A DNA stretch of 64,000 nucleotides from Paenibacillus sp. PAMC 26794 (GCF_000316035.1 NZ_ANHX01000011.1:310001-374000); one strand, 5' to 3'. Shown: positions 35,459-44,291, numbered from the stretch's first letter. Notes: a model not told the origin generated them from the sequence alone. Numbers and translations are program-made.

Positions 35459-36829
35459 GTGCGGACAAGTTATCTGTTGAAAAATGGCTGTGTGTTGTCG
35501 ATGGATGCTAAAATTGGACAGTATAAGAGGGCGGACGTTCTGATCCAGGATTCACTGATCATGGCGATCCAGCCCGACCTGGATATTCCGGATGCGGAGA
35601 TCATTGATGCTTCATCGATGATTATTATGCCTGGGTTGGTGGACACACATCGGCATGTGTGGGAATCACTTGTCAAAACAGCGGGAACCAACTGGTCGTT
35701 ACCAGTTTATTTGCAAAATCTCTATTATGGTGCGATGGGAAGCAAGCTCCGTCCACAAGATAGTTATATTGCCAACCTGCTCGGTTCCTTGGAAGCGCTT
35801 AATGCAGGAGTTACGACGGTGTTGGATTGGAGCATGCCGTATACCCCTGACCATACGGATGAACTGATTCGTGGACTTCAGGATGCTGGCATTCGGGCGG
35901 TATTTGCTCATGGAATCCCTGGTGAGACGGACTACTGGAATCGGGATAGTCAACTCACGTATTCGAATAATGATGTGAGAAGAGTCAAAGAACGTTATTT
36001 TTCATCACGGGATCAATTACTTACTTATGGGCTGGCCATTCGTGGTCCGGAGTTCAGTCATTGGGATACAACCGTGAAAGAGATCGAACTAGCACAAGAG
36101 CTGGATGCGATCTGTTCCATGCATGCCGGATTTGGCAGTTGGGGATCTGTGGATCGTTCGATTAGTCAATTGTACGAAGAGGGACTGTTAAGTCCACGGG
36201 TGAATATCGTTCATGGTAACACCATGGGCATGGATGAATACAAAATGCTGGCAGATAGCGGTGCTTCCTTGTCGGTCACACCTGAGGTTGAAATGATGAT
36301 GGGTCATGGATATCCGGCCACCGGCTATTTTCTTGAACATGGGGGAACCCCTACACTTGGTGTAGATGTGGTGACGTCCACAGGCGGAGATATGTTCTCG
36401 CAGATGAAGTTTGCACTTCAAGCTGAACGATCCAGAGCCAATGAACAACTTTTGCAGCAGGGTGAGATGCCTGGTGAGTTGAACTTGCAGTCCAGCCAAG
36501 TGCTGAGATTTGCAACTTCGGCTGGTGCCCAAGCATTGGGATTGGAGCAGAAGGTTGGAACACTGACCCCAGGGAAGGAAGCGGATCTGATCATGATTCG
36601 TACCACCGATCTGAATATGTTCCCCGTCCATGATCCAATCGGCGCTGTCGTGCAATTTGCCAATCCATCCAATGTGGATACGGTCTTTGTGGCAGGTAGA
36701 CTCGTGAAGCGAGAGGGTAAGCTGTTGAATGTTGATCTGGATGCGATTCGTCATGCGGCGATGCAGAGCAAAGATTATTTGTTAACCCAATACCGGATGT
36801 CGGACGCGGAGAGAATTGCTTTCTCATAA
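35459..36829 (+). CDS. Amidohydrolase family protein (cytosine deaminase / chlorohydrolase type)
   Basis: A 456-aa metal-dependent hydrolase. The N-terminal beta sandwich (about 1-60) leads into the barrel with MPGLVDTHRHVWES (HxH motif), CSMHAGFG (His), NIVHGNTM (His), and TLGVDVVTSTGGDMF (Asp). The last part AQALGLEQKVGTLTPGKEADLIMI is the usual composite-domain return. The closest group by pattern is the AtzA/SsnA/cytosine-deaminase clan acting on amino or chloro heterocycles. GTG 35459 is well spaced from GGGAG; ATG 35450 is too near it. Substrate unknown. Confidence 0.88.
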   Translation: MRTSYLLKNGCVLSMDAKIGQYKRADVLIQDSLIMAIQPDLDIPDAEIIDASSMIIMPGLVDTHRHVWESLVKTAGTNWSLPVYLQNLYYGAMGSKLRPQDSYIANLLGSLEALNAGVTTVLDWSMPYTPDHTDELIRGLQDAGIRAVFAHGIPGETDYWNRDSQLTYSNNDVRRVKERYFSSRDQLLTYGLAIRGPEFSHWDTTVKEIELAQELDAICSMHAGFGSWGSVDRSISQLYEEGLLSPRVNIVHGNTMGMDEYKMLADSGASLSVTPEVEMMMGHGYPATGYFLEHGGTPTLGVDVVTSTGGDMFSQMKFALQAERSRANEQLLQQGEMPGELNLQSSQVLRFATSAGAQALGLEQKVGTLTPGKEADLIMIRTTDLNMFPVHDPIGAVVQFANPSNVDTVFVAGRLVKREGKLLNVDLDAIRHAAMQSKDYLLTQYRMSDAERIAFS

Positions 36830-36904
36830 TTTACTTTTTCATAAAAACCTGAAATGAAGTCAGTTCGTATTTTTATATACACCTCTACCTATAGTAAGAA
36901 ATAA

Positions 36905-36934
36905 AGGGCCGCATAATGATATGCGGCTCTTTTA
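36905..36934 (+). terminator. Terminator after the amidohydrolase gene
   Basis: AGGGCCGCATA pairs with TATGCGGCTCT, followed by TTTT, 75 bp past the stop. Confidence 0.75.
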
Positions 36935-37066
36935 CGTGCCTTCATATCATGGAATTAGACAGGATAAGGTAGGAAGGGACAGCAGAAAAAGACGAAAAGA
37001 GCTCTCTTTTTCTTAAATTCAGATAACAAGGAGTATAAGATGTTTTCCGCGGAAAATTAGGCTCAT

Positions 37067-37106
37067 AAAAACTGCGCATAATATAAATTATACGCAGTTT
37101 TGTTTT
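37067..37106. terminator. Second terminator-like hairpin
   Basis: AAAACTGCG/CGCAGTTTT stem with an inner ATAAT/ATTAT helix and T-rich end; symmetric, so it could work on either strand. Confidence 0.5.
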
Positions 37107-37349
37107 AAATCCATTTTCATATTCATCCACGTGCAACAGATCATGATAAATTTCGCGATAAAAGAACAAAATAAGTGATCTTCAAAAATAAATTTAACCA
37201 AGCAACGCGATAACGTGTAGAATTCGATAGGTTTTTATAGGTGATCGATAAGATAGAACAAACGACTTTTTCATAGAACAGTTGGGAAGCCATCCAATCG
37301 CTACTACATCCATAGCACATTCAAGATTCATGACGAGAGGAACATGACT

Positions 37350-38786
37350 ATGCGTGAGAACAAACAACGATCTTCATTATTTCGTAAAAAACCAATTGCT
37401 TCGGAGGGCGATAACAGCAGTGCATTGAAAAGGGCGCTTGGTCCGTTGGACTTAACCACACTTGGGGTGGGTGCCATTATTGGTACGGGGATTTTTGTGC
37501 TGACTGGTGTAGCTGCCGCAACGTATGCCGGCCCGGGCCTTGTACTGTCATTTTTGCTGGCAGGTATCATATGTGCATTCGCGGCATTATGTTACTCGGA
37601 ATTTGCATCAAGCATACCGGCATCGGGTAGTGCGTACACGTATAGCTATACGGCTTTTGGTGAAGTTATTGCCTGGATTCTGGGATGGGATCTGATATTG
37701 GAGTATGGTTTTGCGAGTGCGGCGGTAGCCAGTGGATGGTCTGGATACTTTCAAACGTTGTTGTCCGGATTCGGGCTGGAGTTACCACATGCTCTTACGA
37801 GTGCGTTCAGCCCGGAAAAGGGAACTTATTTTGACATCACTGCTGCGGTCATTACGTTAATTATTACTTTCCTGCTTACCCGAGGGGTGAAGGAAGCTGC
37901 TCGTGCGAATAGCATCATGGTAGCGATTAAAATTATCGTGGTGTTGATCTTCATTGGTGTAGGAGTTTTCTATGTAGAGCCAACTAACTGGCAGCCATTT
38001 TTGCCTTTTGGTATCTCAGGTGTAACAGCTGGAGCAGCTACGGTATTTTTTGCTTACATCGGATTTGATGCGGTCTCCACAGCGGCAGAAGAAGTTAAGC
38101 AGCCACAACGGGATTTGCCGATTGGAATTATTGCGTCACTGGCAATCTGTACCGTTCTCTACATTGTTGTATCGTTGATCCTCACAGGGATTGTGCCTTA
38201 TAACATGTTGAATGTAAGTGATCCGGTTGCGTTTGCATTTGAATATGTCCAACTGAAGGGATTGTCCTGGATTGTTTCTCTTGGAGCGATTGCCGGCATT
38301 ACGACCGTATTACTGGTCATGATGTATGGTCAGACACGTTTGCTCTATTCCATGTCTCGTGACGGACTGCTGTCTCCGGTCTTCTCCAAGGTTAGTGGCA
38401 AGAGTCAGACACCAGCGGTAGGAACATGGGTTGCAGGCATTATCGTCGCTCTGTTCTCTGGGTTCATCTCGTTGGGACATTTGGCGGAGCTTACGAACAT
38501 CGGAACGTTGTTTGCTTTTGCAGTGGTAAGTCTGGGCATTATCGTATTGCGTAAAAATAACCCTGATCTCAAACGTGGCTTCCGCGTTCCCTTTGTGCCA
38601 CTGATTCCGATTCTGAGTGCCTTGGGTTGTGCATACCTGATGACACGCCTTGCGGCTCTGACATGGATTACGTTTTTTGCTTGGTTGATCATCGGATTGA
38701 TCATTTACTTTGCGTATGGACGCCATTACAGTCATCTGAATCCGGCACGCCGGATCTCGAGTGCTCTCAGAGCGAAGGATAAGTAG
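37350..38786 (+). CDS. Amino-acid permease, APC superfamily (YfnA/CAT-like)
   Basis: A 478-aa transporter with 12 helices. GPLDLTTLGVGAIIGTGIFVLTG is the TM1 motif (shown in part: VGAIIGTGIF), and FFAYIGFDAVSTAAEEVKQPQRDLP is the TM6 consensus of cationic-amino-acid-type permeases such as YfnA. The end of helix 8 (YGQTRLLYSMSRDGLL) is also conserved. ATG 37350 is spaced 9 bp from GAGAGG; ATG 37344 is another in-frame choice but too close to it. A strong terminator follows. Substrate unknown; relatives carry branched-chain, cationic or aromatic amino acids. Confidence 0.92.
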   Translation: MRENKQRSSLFRKKPIASEGDNSSALKRALGPLDLTTLGVGAIIGTGIFVLTGVAAATYAGPGLVLSFLLAGIICAFAALCYSEFASSIPASGSAYTYSYTAFGEVIAWILGWDLILEYGFASAAVASGWSGYFQTLLSGFGLELPHALTSAFSPEKGTYFDITAAVITLIITFLLTRGVKEAARANSIMVAIKIIVVLIFIGVGVFYVEPTNWQPFLPFGISGVTAGAATVFFAYIGFDAVSTAAEEVKQPQRDLPIGIIASLAICTVLYIVVSLILTGIVPYNMLNVSDPVAFAFEYVQLKGLSWIVSLGAIAGITTVLLVMMYGQTRLLYSMSRDGLLSPVFSKVSGKSQTPAVGTWVAGIIVALFSGFISLGHLAELTNIGTLFAFAVVSLGIIVLRKNNPDLKRGFRVPFVPLIPILSALGCAYLMTRLAALTWITFFAWLIIGLIIYFAYGRHYSHLNPARRISSALRAKDK

Positions 38787-38810
38787 ACAAGCCAAGAATA
38801 ACTTCAACCG

Positions 38811-38854
38811 TTCCTCATTTCGTGTCGCCTTGGCGAAGCGGGATGGGGAATTTT
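38811..38854 (+). terminator. Terminator after the YfnA-like permease gene
   Basis: A 12-bp stem (TTCCTCATTTCG with CGGGATGGGGAA, G-U pairs allowed) plus an inner TCGCC/GGCGA helix, then TTTT. Confidence 0.75.
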
Positions 38855-39029
38855 CTTATAAAAAGATAAAGGGTGATAACAGCAGAAGAAGGTTGGAATT
38901 TTCTTCATATATGGGTAAGTAATAAGGGGCATGAAGAACTTAATCACGGGGTCGGGGTTGCGGCTAATCCAAATATGAAATATATTTGGGGATGTGATAT
39001 GCCATCAGACATAAGAGAGGGGATGTATC

Positions 39030-40109
39030 ATGAACACACCATTACATACGAATTCAGATCATCAAAATGCAGCTTTTGGATTTGCACTAGCTGACTCATC
39101 CGTACTTGCAGAGGCGCAATTAATTGTTTCACAATTAGAGGATTCACAAACCTTACAGTTGGATATTGATCCGCAGCGCCTTCTGAAGGATGGACGTAAA
39201 GTATCTGTCATTTCACAACAGTTGGATTCACCGGTCAATCGTCAGGATGCTAATATCATCTATGGTCAAGAGCTAGCATACGTGCAGTATGCTGTTAACC
39301 TGAAACCGGATAGCTCGATCTCCATTGCTTCTATTGAAGGCGTTGAACAGTCTGTTAATCTTGGTTGGGCAGCATTTACAGAGGGGGAATACGAACTTCG
39401 AATCTCCCTGCATATGAAAACACCTCGTATTGCTGAAGACGCGCTCGAACCTGAACAACTTGCAATGGTTAAGTATGCGCAGGTGATTACCGTATATATA
39501 TCGCTTTTCCCGGCAGAAGCAGCGTCGTTGAGTTCACCATCTCAAGCTGTGTGGAGCAGAAACCATCATGTGTTTGACTCCTACGGGAGAGGAGGATTCA
39601 TTCTCGCTGACCTGCCTCGACTCGCTGAACGTGTAGAGGAACTGATGGGACCGGGTAACCATAATCTGATCGAGCAATTTGCCGAAGGCAATCTGTCAGA
39701 TACTTTGCTGGAAGAGGGGCTGATGGCGATTGCCTGGGGCGTGACTCCGTGGTGTTATTCACTCTATTCTGCACCAGATGAGCAGTCTGCTCGAATACTT
39801 GCCGTGGACAAGCTGGGCGATGAACCTGAACGGCAAGGGATTTACCATCTTGATCCGTCCATTCAACAATTAAGTATCGTACCTGCGAATGAGCTAGCTT
39901 ACTGGCCTGCCTGTGTGCAGAACGATTGGCCTGTTATTGATGTAGCGGGCGAAGGCGAGACGTTGCATATGGATCTGTATACTCAGATCTGTGAATCCGT
40001 GAATGGGCTGCACGAGAATCCATTGCCATCGTTTGTACTTACCCGTAGTCAGGGCAAGCCCGAAGCGATCATCCCGCTGATTGACGTTGTCATTGTGGAC
40101 GAAGCATAG
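39030..40109 (+). CDS. Unrecognised acidic protein, upstream partner of the second recombinase
   Basis: A 359-aa cytoplasmic protein with no signal peptide or membrane helix. I do not recognise a family. It is acidic and rich in Glu, Asp, Leu and Ala; notable stretches are VWSRNHHVFDSYGRGGFILADLPRL and AIAWGVTPWCYSLYS (about 235-250). ATG start with GAGAGGGGATG. The tyrosine recombinase gene begins 47 bp after its stop with no terminator between, so the two are probably co-transcribed. Whether it assists recombination or is unrelated is unknown. Confidence 0.7.
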   Translation: MNTPLHTNSDHQNAAFGFALADSSVLAEAQLIVSQLEDSQTLQLDIDPQRLLKDGRKVSVISQQLDSPVNRQDANIIYGQELAYVQYAVNLKPDSSISIASIEGVEQSVNLGWAAFTEGEYELRISLHMKTPRIAEDALEPEQLAMVKYAQVITVYISLFPAEAASLSSPSQAVWSRNHHVFDSYGRGGFILADLPRLAERVEELMGPGNHNLIEQFAEGNLSDTLLEEGLMAIAWGVTPWCYSLYSAPDEQSARILAVDKLGDEPERQGIYHLDPSIQQLSIVPANELAYWPACVQNDWPVIDVAGEGETLHMDLYTQICESVNGLHENPLPSFVLTRSQGKPEAIIPLIDVVIVDEA

Positions 40110-40156
40110 GAGCACTGTTCAACTTATAAAGAATCGAATTGAGGTGACGTAGACAG

Positions 40157-41077
40157 ATGATGACCGAGGAGATTCAGGAGCAATATGCGGACGAGCTTGA
40201 AGCTTTTCACATATGGATGAAGGACGCCGGATATACAGGACATACGTTAAAATCATACACGGGTGACGTGGTAGAATTCCTGGTCTCCATTCAAGGAAAG
40301 TCACTGGAGCAGGTCAAAAAGCTGCATGTATTGTCTTTTCTGTCCCGCGCTCGGGAGCGTGGGGTTAGTGATGCCACGAGAAATCGCAAACATGCGGCGG
40401 TGAACTGTTTTTACAAGTCCCTCATTGAACTCGAATTGTTAACGAATAATCCGGCGTTTGGGATCAAAAAATCCAAAACCGAGAAAAACCGTGCGCCCGT
40501 TTTCCTTGATGAAAGTGGTCTGACACGTTTCCTGGAGTCGGTAGATGGCAAGTATCGCACACGTAATCTGGCTGTTTTTCTGCTGATGGGCTATATGGGA
40601 TTACGGGTTGGAGAAGTACATGCTTTGGATTGCAAAGATTATAATGCGGAGCGGCGTACATTGGATGTATTTGGTAAAGGTCGTAAATGGCGCTCGCTTC
40701 CTGTACCGGAGACCGTGGCAGACGTTTTATCTCAAGCTATGGCTGAGCGTCTGGACCCTTGGCGGCCAAAAGAGGAAGCTCTATTTGTCTCGCAAAAAGG
40801 GAAAAGACTGTCGATTCGCAGCATCCAGCTCATATCTACGGAAACCTTTGAACGTTTCCAGCAGGAATCACCAGCCAATCAACGTCAAAATTACTCCAGT
40901 CATAAGCTGCGTCACTCCTTCGCGACTATGATGTTACGGCGTGGAGCCGATCTGCGTACCGTGCAGGAGCTGCTTGGTCACGCGTCGATTCAAACGACCA
41001 CCGTCTATACACATGTCACCAGTAGGGAGAAAGAAGAGGCTATGGCTCTGCTGGACGTTAAACTCCCGACATATTAG
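40157..41077 (+). CDS. Tyrosine recombinase, XerC/XerD-like
   Basis: A 306-aa tyrosine recombinase close to XerC/XerD in length. The core-binding domain is about 10-100. Catalytic residues are Arg 150 (GLRVGEV), Lys 174 (GKGRKW), His 249 and Arg 252 (HKLRHSFA), His 275 (LGHASI) and Tyr 284 (VYTHVT). ATG start with GAGGTGA about 11 bp upstream; a second ATG is adjacent or near in frame. The 3' end lies 72 bp from dif-like site C (41149-41176), across a terminator. It may be a chromosome-resolution enzyme or the integrase of a mobile segment; context favours neither firmly. Confidence 0.88.
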   Translation: MMTEEIQEQYADELEAFHIWMKDAGYTGHTLKSYTGDVVEFLVSIQGKSLEQVKKLHVLSFLSRARERGVSDATRNRKHAAVNCFYKSLIELELLTNNPAFGIKKSKTEKNRAPVFLDESGLTRFLESVDGKYRTRNLAVFLLMGYMGLRVGEVHALDCKDYNAERRTLDVFGKGRKWRSLPVPETVADVLSQAMAERLDPWRPKEEALFVSQKGKRLSIRSIQLISTETFERFQQESPANQRQNYSSHKLRHSFATMMLRRGADLRTVQELLGHASIQTTTVYTHVTSREKEEAMALLDVKLPTY

Positions 41078-41106
41078 AAGATAAAGCCAGTATGTAATCC
41101 GAAGAG

Positions 41107-41133
41107 AAGTCTGTCCAAGTGACAGGCTTTTTT
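41107..41133 (+). terminator. Terminator after the second recombinase gene
   Basis: AAGTCTGTC / GACAGGCTT stem with CAAGT loop and seven T, 30 bp past the stop and just before dif-like site C. Confidence 0.8.
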
Positions 41134-41148
41134 GTTTTCATTCAGATT

Positions 41149-41176
41149 ATTAAACATAATAAATATTATGTAAACC
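41149..41176 (+). repeat. dif-like Xer recombination site C
   Basis: Left arm ATTAAACATAA, centre TAAATA, right arm TTATGTAAACC. The left arm matches 10 of 11 bases of the XerD arm of Escherichia coli dif read in reverse, and the right arm matches the Bacillus dif arm except for the last base. The 11-6-11 layout and imperfect dyad symmetry are those of Xer sites. It is the best of the three in the window. Confidence 0.65.
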
Positions 41177-41212
41177 TATATCTTGAATAATCATTTTTAT
41201 AATTAAAATCAA

Positions 41213-41265
41213 ACCAAAGGACCATCTGAATCTTCTCACTGGAAGAAGCAAATGATCCCTTTGGC
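41213..41265 (-). terminator. Probable terminator of ldh
   Basis: CCAAAGG/CCTTTGG outer stem with an inner TCTTC/GAAGA helix; the minus-strand continuation is TTTGATTTTAATT. It lies 72 bp past the ldh stop. Confidence 0.55.
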
Positions 41266-41337
41266 TAAGACAGATATGTTAATTCACAACGGTTAACGTG
41301 CTTAATCGTTCACGACATGAATGATTACGTGGTCGGA

Positions 41338-42273
41338 TTACTCCAATCCAGCGATTTGTTCTTTTAATTTGTTAGCAGAAGCCTGGAAAGCTACTTTCTC
41401 GGTCTCATTCAACGGAAGAGGCAGAATTTCGCGCACACCGTTGCGATCTACTACACATGGAACACCCAGATAGACATCCGATACGCCATTGTAATCTTCA
41501 AGGAACGTGGACACGTTCAGAACGGAGCCTTCGTTGCCCAGAATTGCAGCTACAATGCGGTCCAGAGCAAGGGCGATTGCATAGGAAGTCGCGCCTTTGG
41601 CATTAATAATCTCATACGCTGCATTTTTGGTGCGGTCGAAGATATCCTGTTGTGTTTCTTCATCCAGTTCCAGATCTGTTCCTGCAACGTTAGCCAGGCT
41701 CCATACCGGTACTTCGGAATCACCATGCTCACCAATAATGTGGGCGTGAATACTACGTGGGTCGATCCCTTTGTTCTTACCAATCAGGTAACGGAAACGT
41801 GCGCTATCGAGCAATGTGCCTGAACCGATGACACGGGAAGCAGGCCATCCGCTTTGTTTCCACGAAGTATAGGACAGAATATCTACAGGATTGGTTGCAA
41901 TCAGCAAAATACCATGAGAGTTCACTTCAGTAATACGCTCAATAATATCTTTGAAAATGCTTGCATTTTTCTTCAGCAGATCAATCCGGGTCTCGCCTGG
42001 TTTCTGGGAAGCGCCGGCTGTAATAATAATGATATCTGCATCTTTGCAGTCGGAGTAATCGCCAGCCCATACTTTCACGCCACCCGTAAACGGAAGACCG
42101 TGGTTCATATCCAGCATTTCGCCGGTTGCTTTATCATGATTCACATCCACAAATACCAACTCGGACGAACGCTGTCTCAGCATTAGCGTGTATCCCGTTG
42201 TTGTTCCCACCGCACCCATGCCTACAATCACGACACGACTTGGTTTCAATGCTGCACTGTTTGTCATGTTCAT
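41338..42273 (-). CDS. ldh: L-lactate dehydrogenase
   Basis: A 311-aa NAD-dependent L-lactate dehydrogenase, reducing pyruvate to lactate under oxygen limitation. It shows VVIVGMGAVGTTTGYTLM (Rossmann loop), NPVDILSY, GSGTLLDSARFRYLIG with the substrate Arg, and the active-site IIGEHGDSEVPVWS with His. ATG 42273 lies 5 bp after AAGGGAG; another ATG 6 bp inside is possible. It is divergent from the Asp-box lipoprotein gene across 330 bp. Confidence 0.94.
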   Translation of the reverse strand: MNMTNSAALKPSRVVIVGMGAVGTTTGYTLMLRQRSSELVFVDVNHDKATGEMLDMNHGLPFTGGVKVWAGDYSDCKDADIIIITAGASQKPGETRIDLLKKNASIFKDIIERITEVNSHGILLIATNPVDILSYTSWKQSGWPASRVIGSGTLLDSARFRYLIGKNKGIDPRSIHAHIIGEHGDSEVPVWSLANVAGTDLELDEETQQDIFDRTKNAAYEIINAKGATSYAIALALDRIVAAILGNEGSVLNVSTFLEDYNGVSDVYLGVPCVVDRNGVREILPLPLNETEKVAFQASANKLKEQIAGLE

Positions 42274-42603
42274 ATCCACTCCCTTGGGGTTATACTCCCA
42301 TCCATATTAAGGGATTGAAGAATATAAAGCGAGTGTTGTCTATAAAATAGTTCACATTTCATGTCTTTTTACCAATTAATCCGTCGAAAAACAGATTAGG
42401 ATGAAATTAATGGTAATAAATGTGCGACATATAGCCCAGAGCATCAGCTGGAAAAAGGGAGCGGGCTGATCAGGAGTGGGCAATGAGCCTTTTACACAAG
42501 GTTTGTGGTAGAATAGGAGCAGTGGATTCTGATGAATCGTAAATAAAAACGCCATAGGACAGGCATGCGCGCCTGTATATTGGATGAGAGAGGTGGAACC
42601 CAC
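42274..42603. other. Intergenic region between divergent ldh and lipoprotein genes
   Basis: It must hold both promoters. A TGGTAGAAT extended -10-like element lies near 42507-42515, in front of the lipoprotein gene, without a good -35. I found no clean Rex-type TTGTGAA/TTCACAA palindrome for ldh. Confidence 0.4.
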
Positions 42604-43881
42604 TTGCGTTTGCAATGGATTAAAATCGCGCAGACAGCATTGCTGTCTCTAGGTATAGCAGCTGTATTGGCTGCATGCACCGACTCAGATCAACCTCCGG
42701 AAGCAGAACCTCCGCAGCAACAGGAGGATGCTGGGAATACAGGGCAGACATTAACTGTCGTTCCCCCTGTCAACAGTACAGAATCTGCGGATAACGCCAA
42801 GTACCAAATACAGACCCGTTTGACCGATTTTCAGTTGCTCAATGACAACGGAGGATTGGCGTGGGGTGTGACGAGGAATGCGCTGCGCCTGTACTACACT
42901 CAGGATCAGGGAAAGACCTGGACCAATATTTCACCTTCGGAAAATGTACAGTTTCCGGCTAACCCTAAATATGGACAAAGCATTTATTTTGTAGATCGTG
43001 CACATGGTTGGATTGTTCGTGAAGGTATGGGTGGAACAGATACCATGGTGCTTCGCACTAACAATGGAGGCGTAACTTGGAGTCTGTCTTCTCTGTCCAA
43101 GACGGATAAAGTGACTGCGATCTCATTTGTATCTCCTGAAAAAGGCTGGATTCTCACCACGGTCGATACCGCTATTGGTAAACAGGACAAGAAACTTTAC
43201 TTTACCGAGGACGGTGGAATTACCTGGAATCGGATGTCATCCAGTGATGAAGATGGCAAACAGGAAGCAGAAGAGATTTCCAAACGTGGATACACCACGG
43301 GGATGACTTTCTCGGATCCAAAACATGGTTTCTTAACAGCGCTGGAGTTCGGCACACCGAAGTTGTATGTAACATCAGACGGCGGAGAGAACTGGAATAC
43401 TGGACCATCCTTCTTTGATCGAAACAAATTCAACGGGTGTGGTAATTTCAGTGTCAGTTCACCACAATTTTTTGGACGTGAAGCACAGTCAGCCTGGATG
43501 TCAATGTCCTGTTCTAAAGGCGAGAGCACGACATTTAATGGATTCTTTACCACCGATGGCGGAAAGAGCTGGAAGCTGTCCAATTTCACTTTAAACAAAC
43601 AAACGGGTGCGAATCGTAACCTTTCACCGGTATTTCTGAACGCATCGGAAGGTTGGGCGATGCAAAAGGGCATAACCTACCACACCAAGGATGCGGGCAA
43701 AACGTGGAGCGCTCTTCCTGCAAGCAGTGTACTGGAGAAAATTCTCGAAGACTATCCGGAAATTGTGAAGATTCAGATGGTTACCCCTAAGCTTGGCTGG
43801 ATATTGGTTGAAAATACAGATGCCAAAAGATCGTTGTTATTGCAAACGGTAGATGGCGGTGTACATTGGAAAGTACTATAA
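42604..43881 (+). CDS. Lipoprotein with seven Asp-box repeats (YCF48/sialidase-type propeller)
   Basis: A 425-aa lipoprotein. The signal ends in lipobox LAAC (Cys about 25), followed by a Pro/Gln/Glu-rich spacer. Seven Asp boxes are visible: TQDQGKTW, TNNGGVTW, TEDGGITW, TSDGGENW, TTDGGKSW, TKDAGKTW and TVDGGVHW. That number fits one blade each of a seven-bladed beta-propeller of the YCF48/BNR type. No sialidase catalytic Arg triad is evident, so a binding or assembly role is more likely than a glycosidase. I chose TTG 42604, spaced 8 bp from GAGAGGTGG. Confidence 0.83.
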   Translation: MRLQWIKIAQTALLSLGIAAVLAACTDSDQPPEAEPPQQQEDAGNTGQTLTVVPPVNSTESADNAKYQIQTRLTDFQLLNDNGGLAWGVTRNALRLYYTQDQGKTWTNISPSENVQFPANPKYGQSIYFVDRAHGWIVREGMGGTDTMVLRTNNGGVTWSLSSLSKTDKVTAISFVSPEKGWILTTVDTAIGKQDKKLYFTEDGGITWNRMSSSDEDGKQEAEEISKRGYTTGMTFSDPKHGFLTALEFGTPKLYVTSDGGENWNTGPSFFDRNKFNGCGNFSVSSPQFFGREAQSAWMSMSCSKGESTTFNGFFTTDGGKSWKLSNFTLNKQTGANRNLSPVFLNASEGWAMQKGITYHTKDAGKTWSALPASSVLEKILEDYPEIVKIQMVTPKLGWILVENTDAKRSLLLQTVDGGVHWKVL

Positions 43882-43913
43882 ACGTAGAGTTTTATCGATG
43901 TGAATAGATAGGA

Positions 43914-43950
43914 GAAGGAGAGGAGCCTACGGGTTCCTTTTCTTTTTTTC
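43914..43950 (+). terminator. Terminator after the Asp-box lipoprotein gene
   Basis: GAAGGAGAGGAGCC pairs with GGTTCCTTTTCTTT (several G-U pairs) around a TACG loop, followed by seven T. Confidence 0.65.
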
Positions 43951-44027
43951 TTAGTTTGTGAAATAAATCACAAATAAATCCGCTAGAAGGTGATATATTT
44001 AACTCAACAAGAGAAGGAGTGATGAAG

Positions 44028-44237
44028 ATGAGAACCAACGGTCAAACTCAATTCACGCAGGCGGATGAATTAACCAGATATATGCTTCAATTATGCTACA
44101 CATGCGACGATGCTAATCGTTGTACAACAGAGGATGCAGTGAAGGCTTGCATGGCAGAACACGCACAGGCAGACCAGCCCGAACCAGCCGAAGGTGGAGA
44201 TGTAACTCGCGGGTATATGGATCTAATGTACGCATAG
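44028..44237 (+). CDS. Small four-cysteine protein of unknown function
   Basis: A 69-aa soluble protein. I do not recognise a family. Four Cys lie close together in LCYTCDDANRC and KACMAE, a spacing that could bind a metal or form two disulfides; the C-terminal half is acidic and Pro/Glu-rich. ATG 44028 is 8 bp after GAGAAGGAG; two nearer in-frame starts exist. A terminator follows, so it is monocistronic. Confidence 0.65.
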   Translation: MRTNGQTQFTQADELTRYMLQLCYTCDDANRCTTEDAVKACMAEHAQADQPEPAEGGDVTRGYMDLMYA

Positions 44238-44263
44238 GCTAATGATACACGGATCAATCACGG

Positions 44264-44291
44264 AGAACGCTCCTGCGGGAGGGTTCTTTTT
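44264..44291 (+). terminator. Terminator after the four-cysteine protein gene
   Basis: AGAACGCTCC / GGGAGGGTTCT stem with TGC loop and a T-run, 26 bp past the stop. Confidence 0.8.

Larger units (their letters stand above)
36830..37349. other. Gene-free stretch with two terminator-like hairpins
   Basis: Between the amidohydrolase and permease genes. It holds hairpins at 36905-36934 and 37067-37106. I see no known riboswitch motif and no convincing small gene. The permease promoter should lie in 37110-37330, but no element was clear enough to call. Confidence 0.6.

Noticed and set aside
36942..37169. 75-codon minus-strand frame in the 36.8-37.3 kb gap
   Set aside because: It has no ribosome binding site, crosses a hairpin and shows no family pattern.
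38873..39094. 73-codon plus-strand frame before the unknown acidic protein
   Set aside because: It overlaps the better-supported start at 39030 in another frame and has no convincing ribosome binding site.
42330..42360. Rex-like site TTGTCTATAAAATAGTTCACA upstream of ldh (split here as TTGTCTA and TTCACA)
   Set aside because: Only half of the TTGTGAA/TTCACAA palindrome is present and the gap is too wide.
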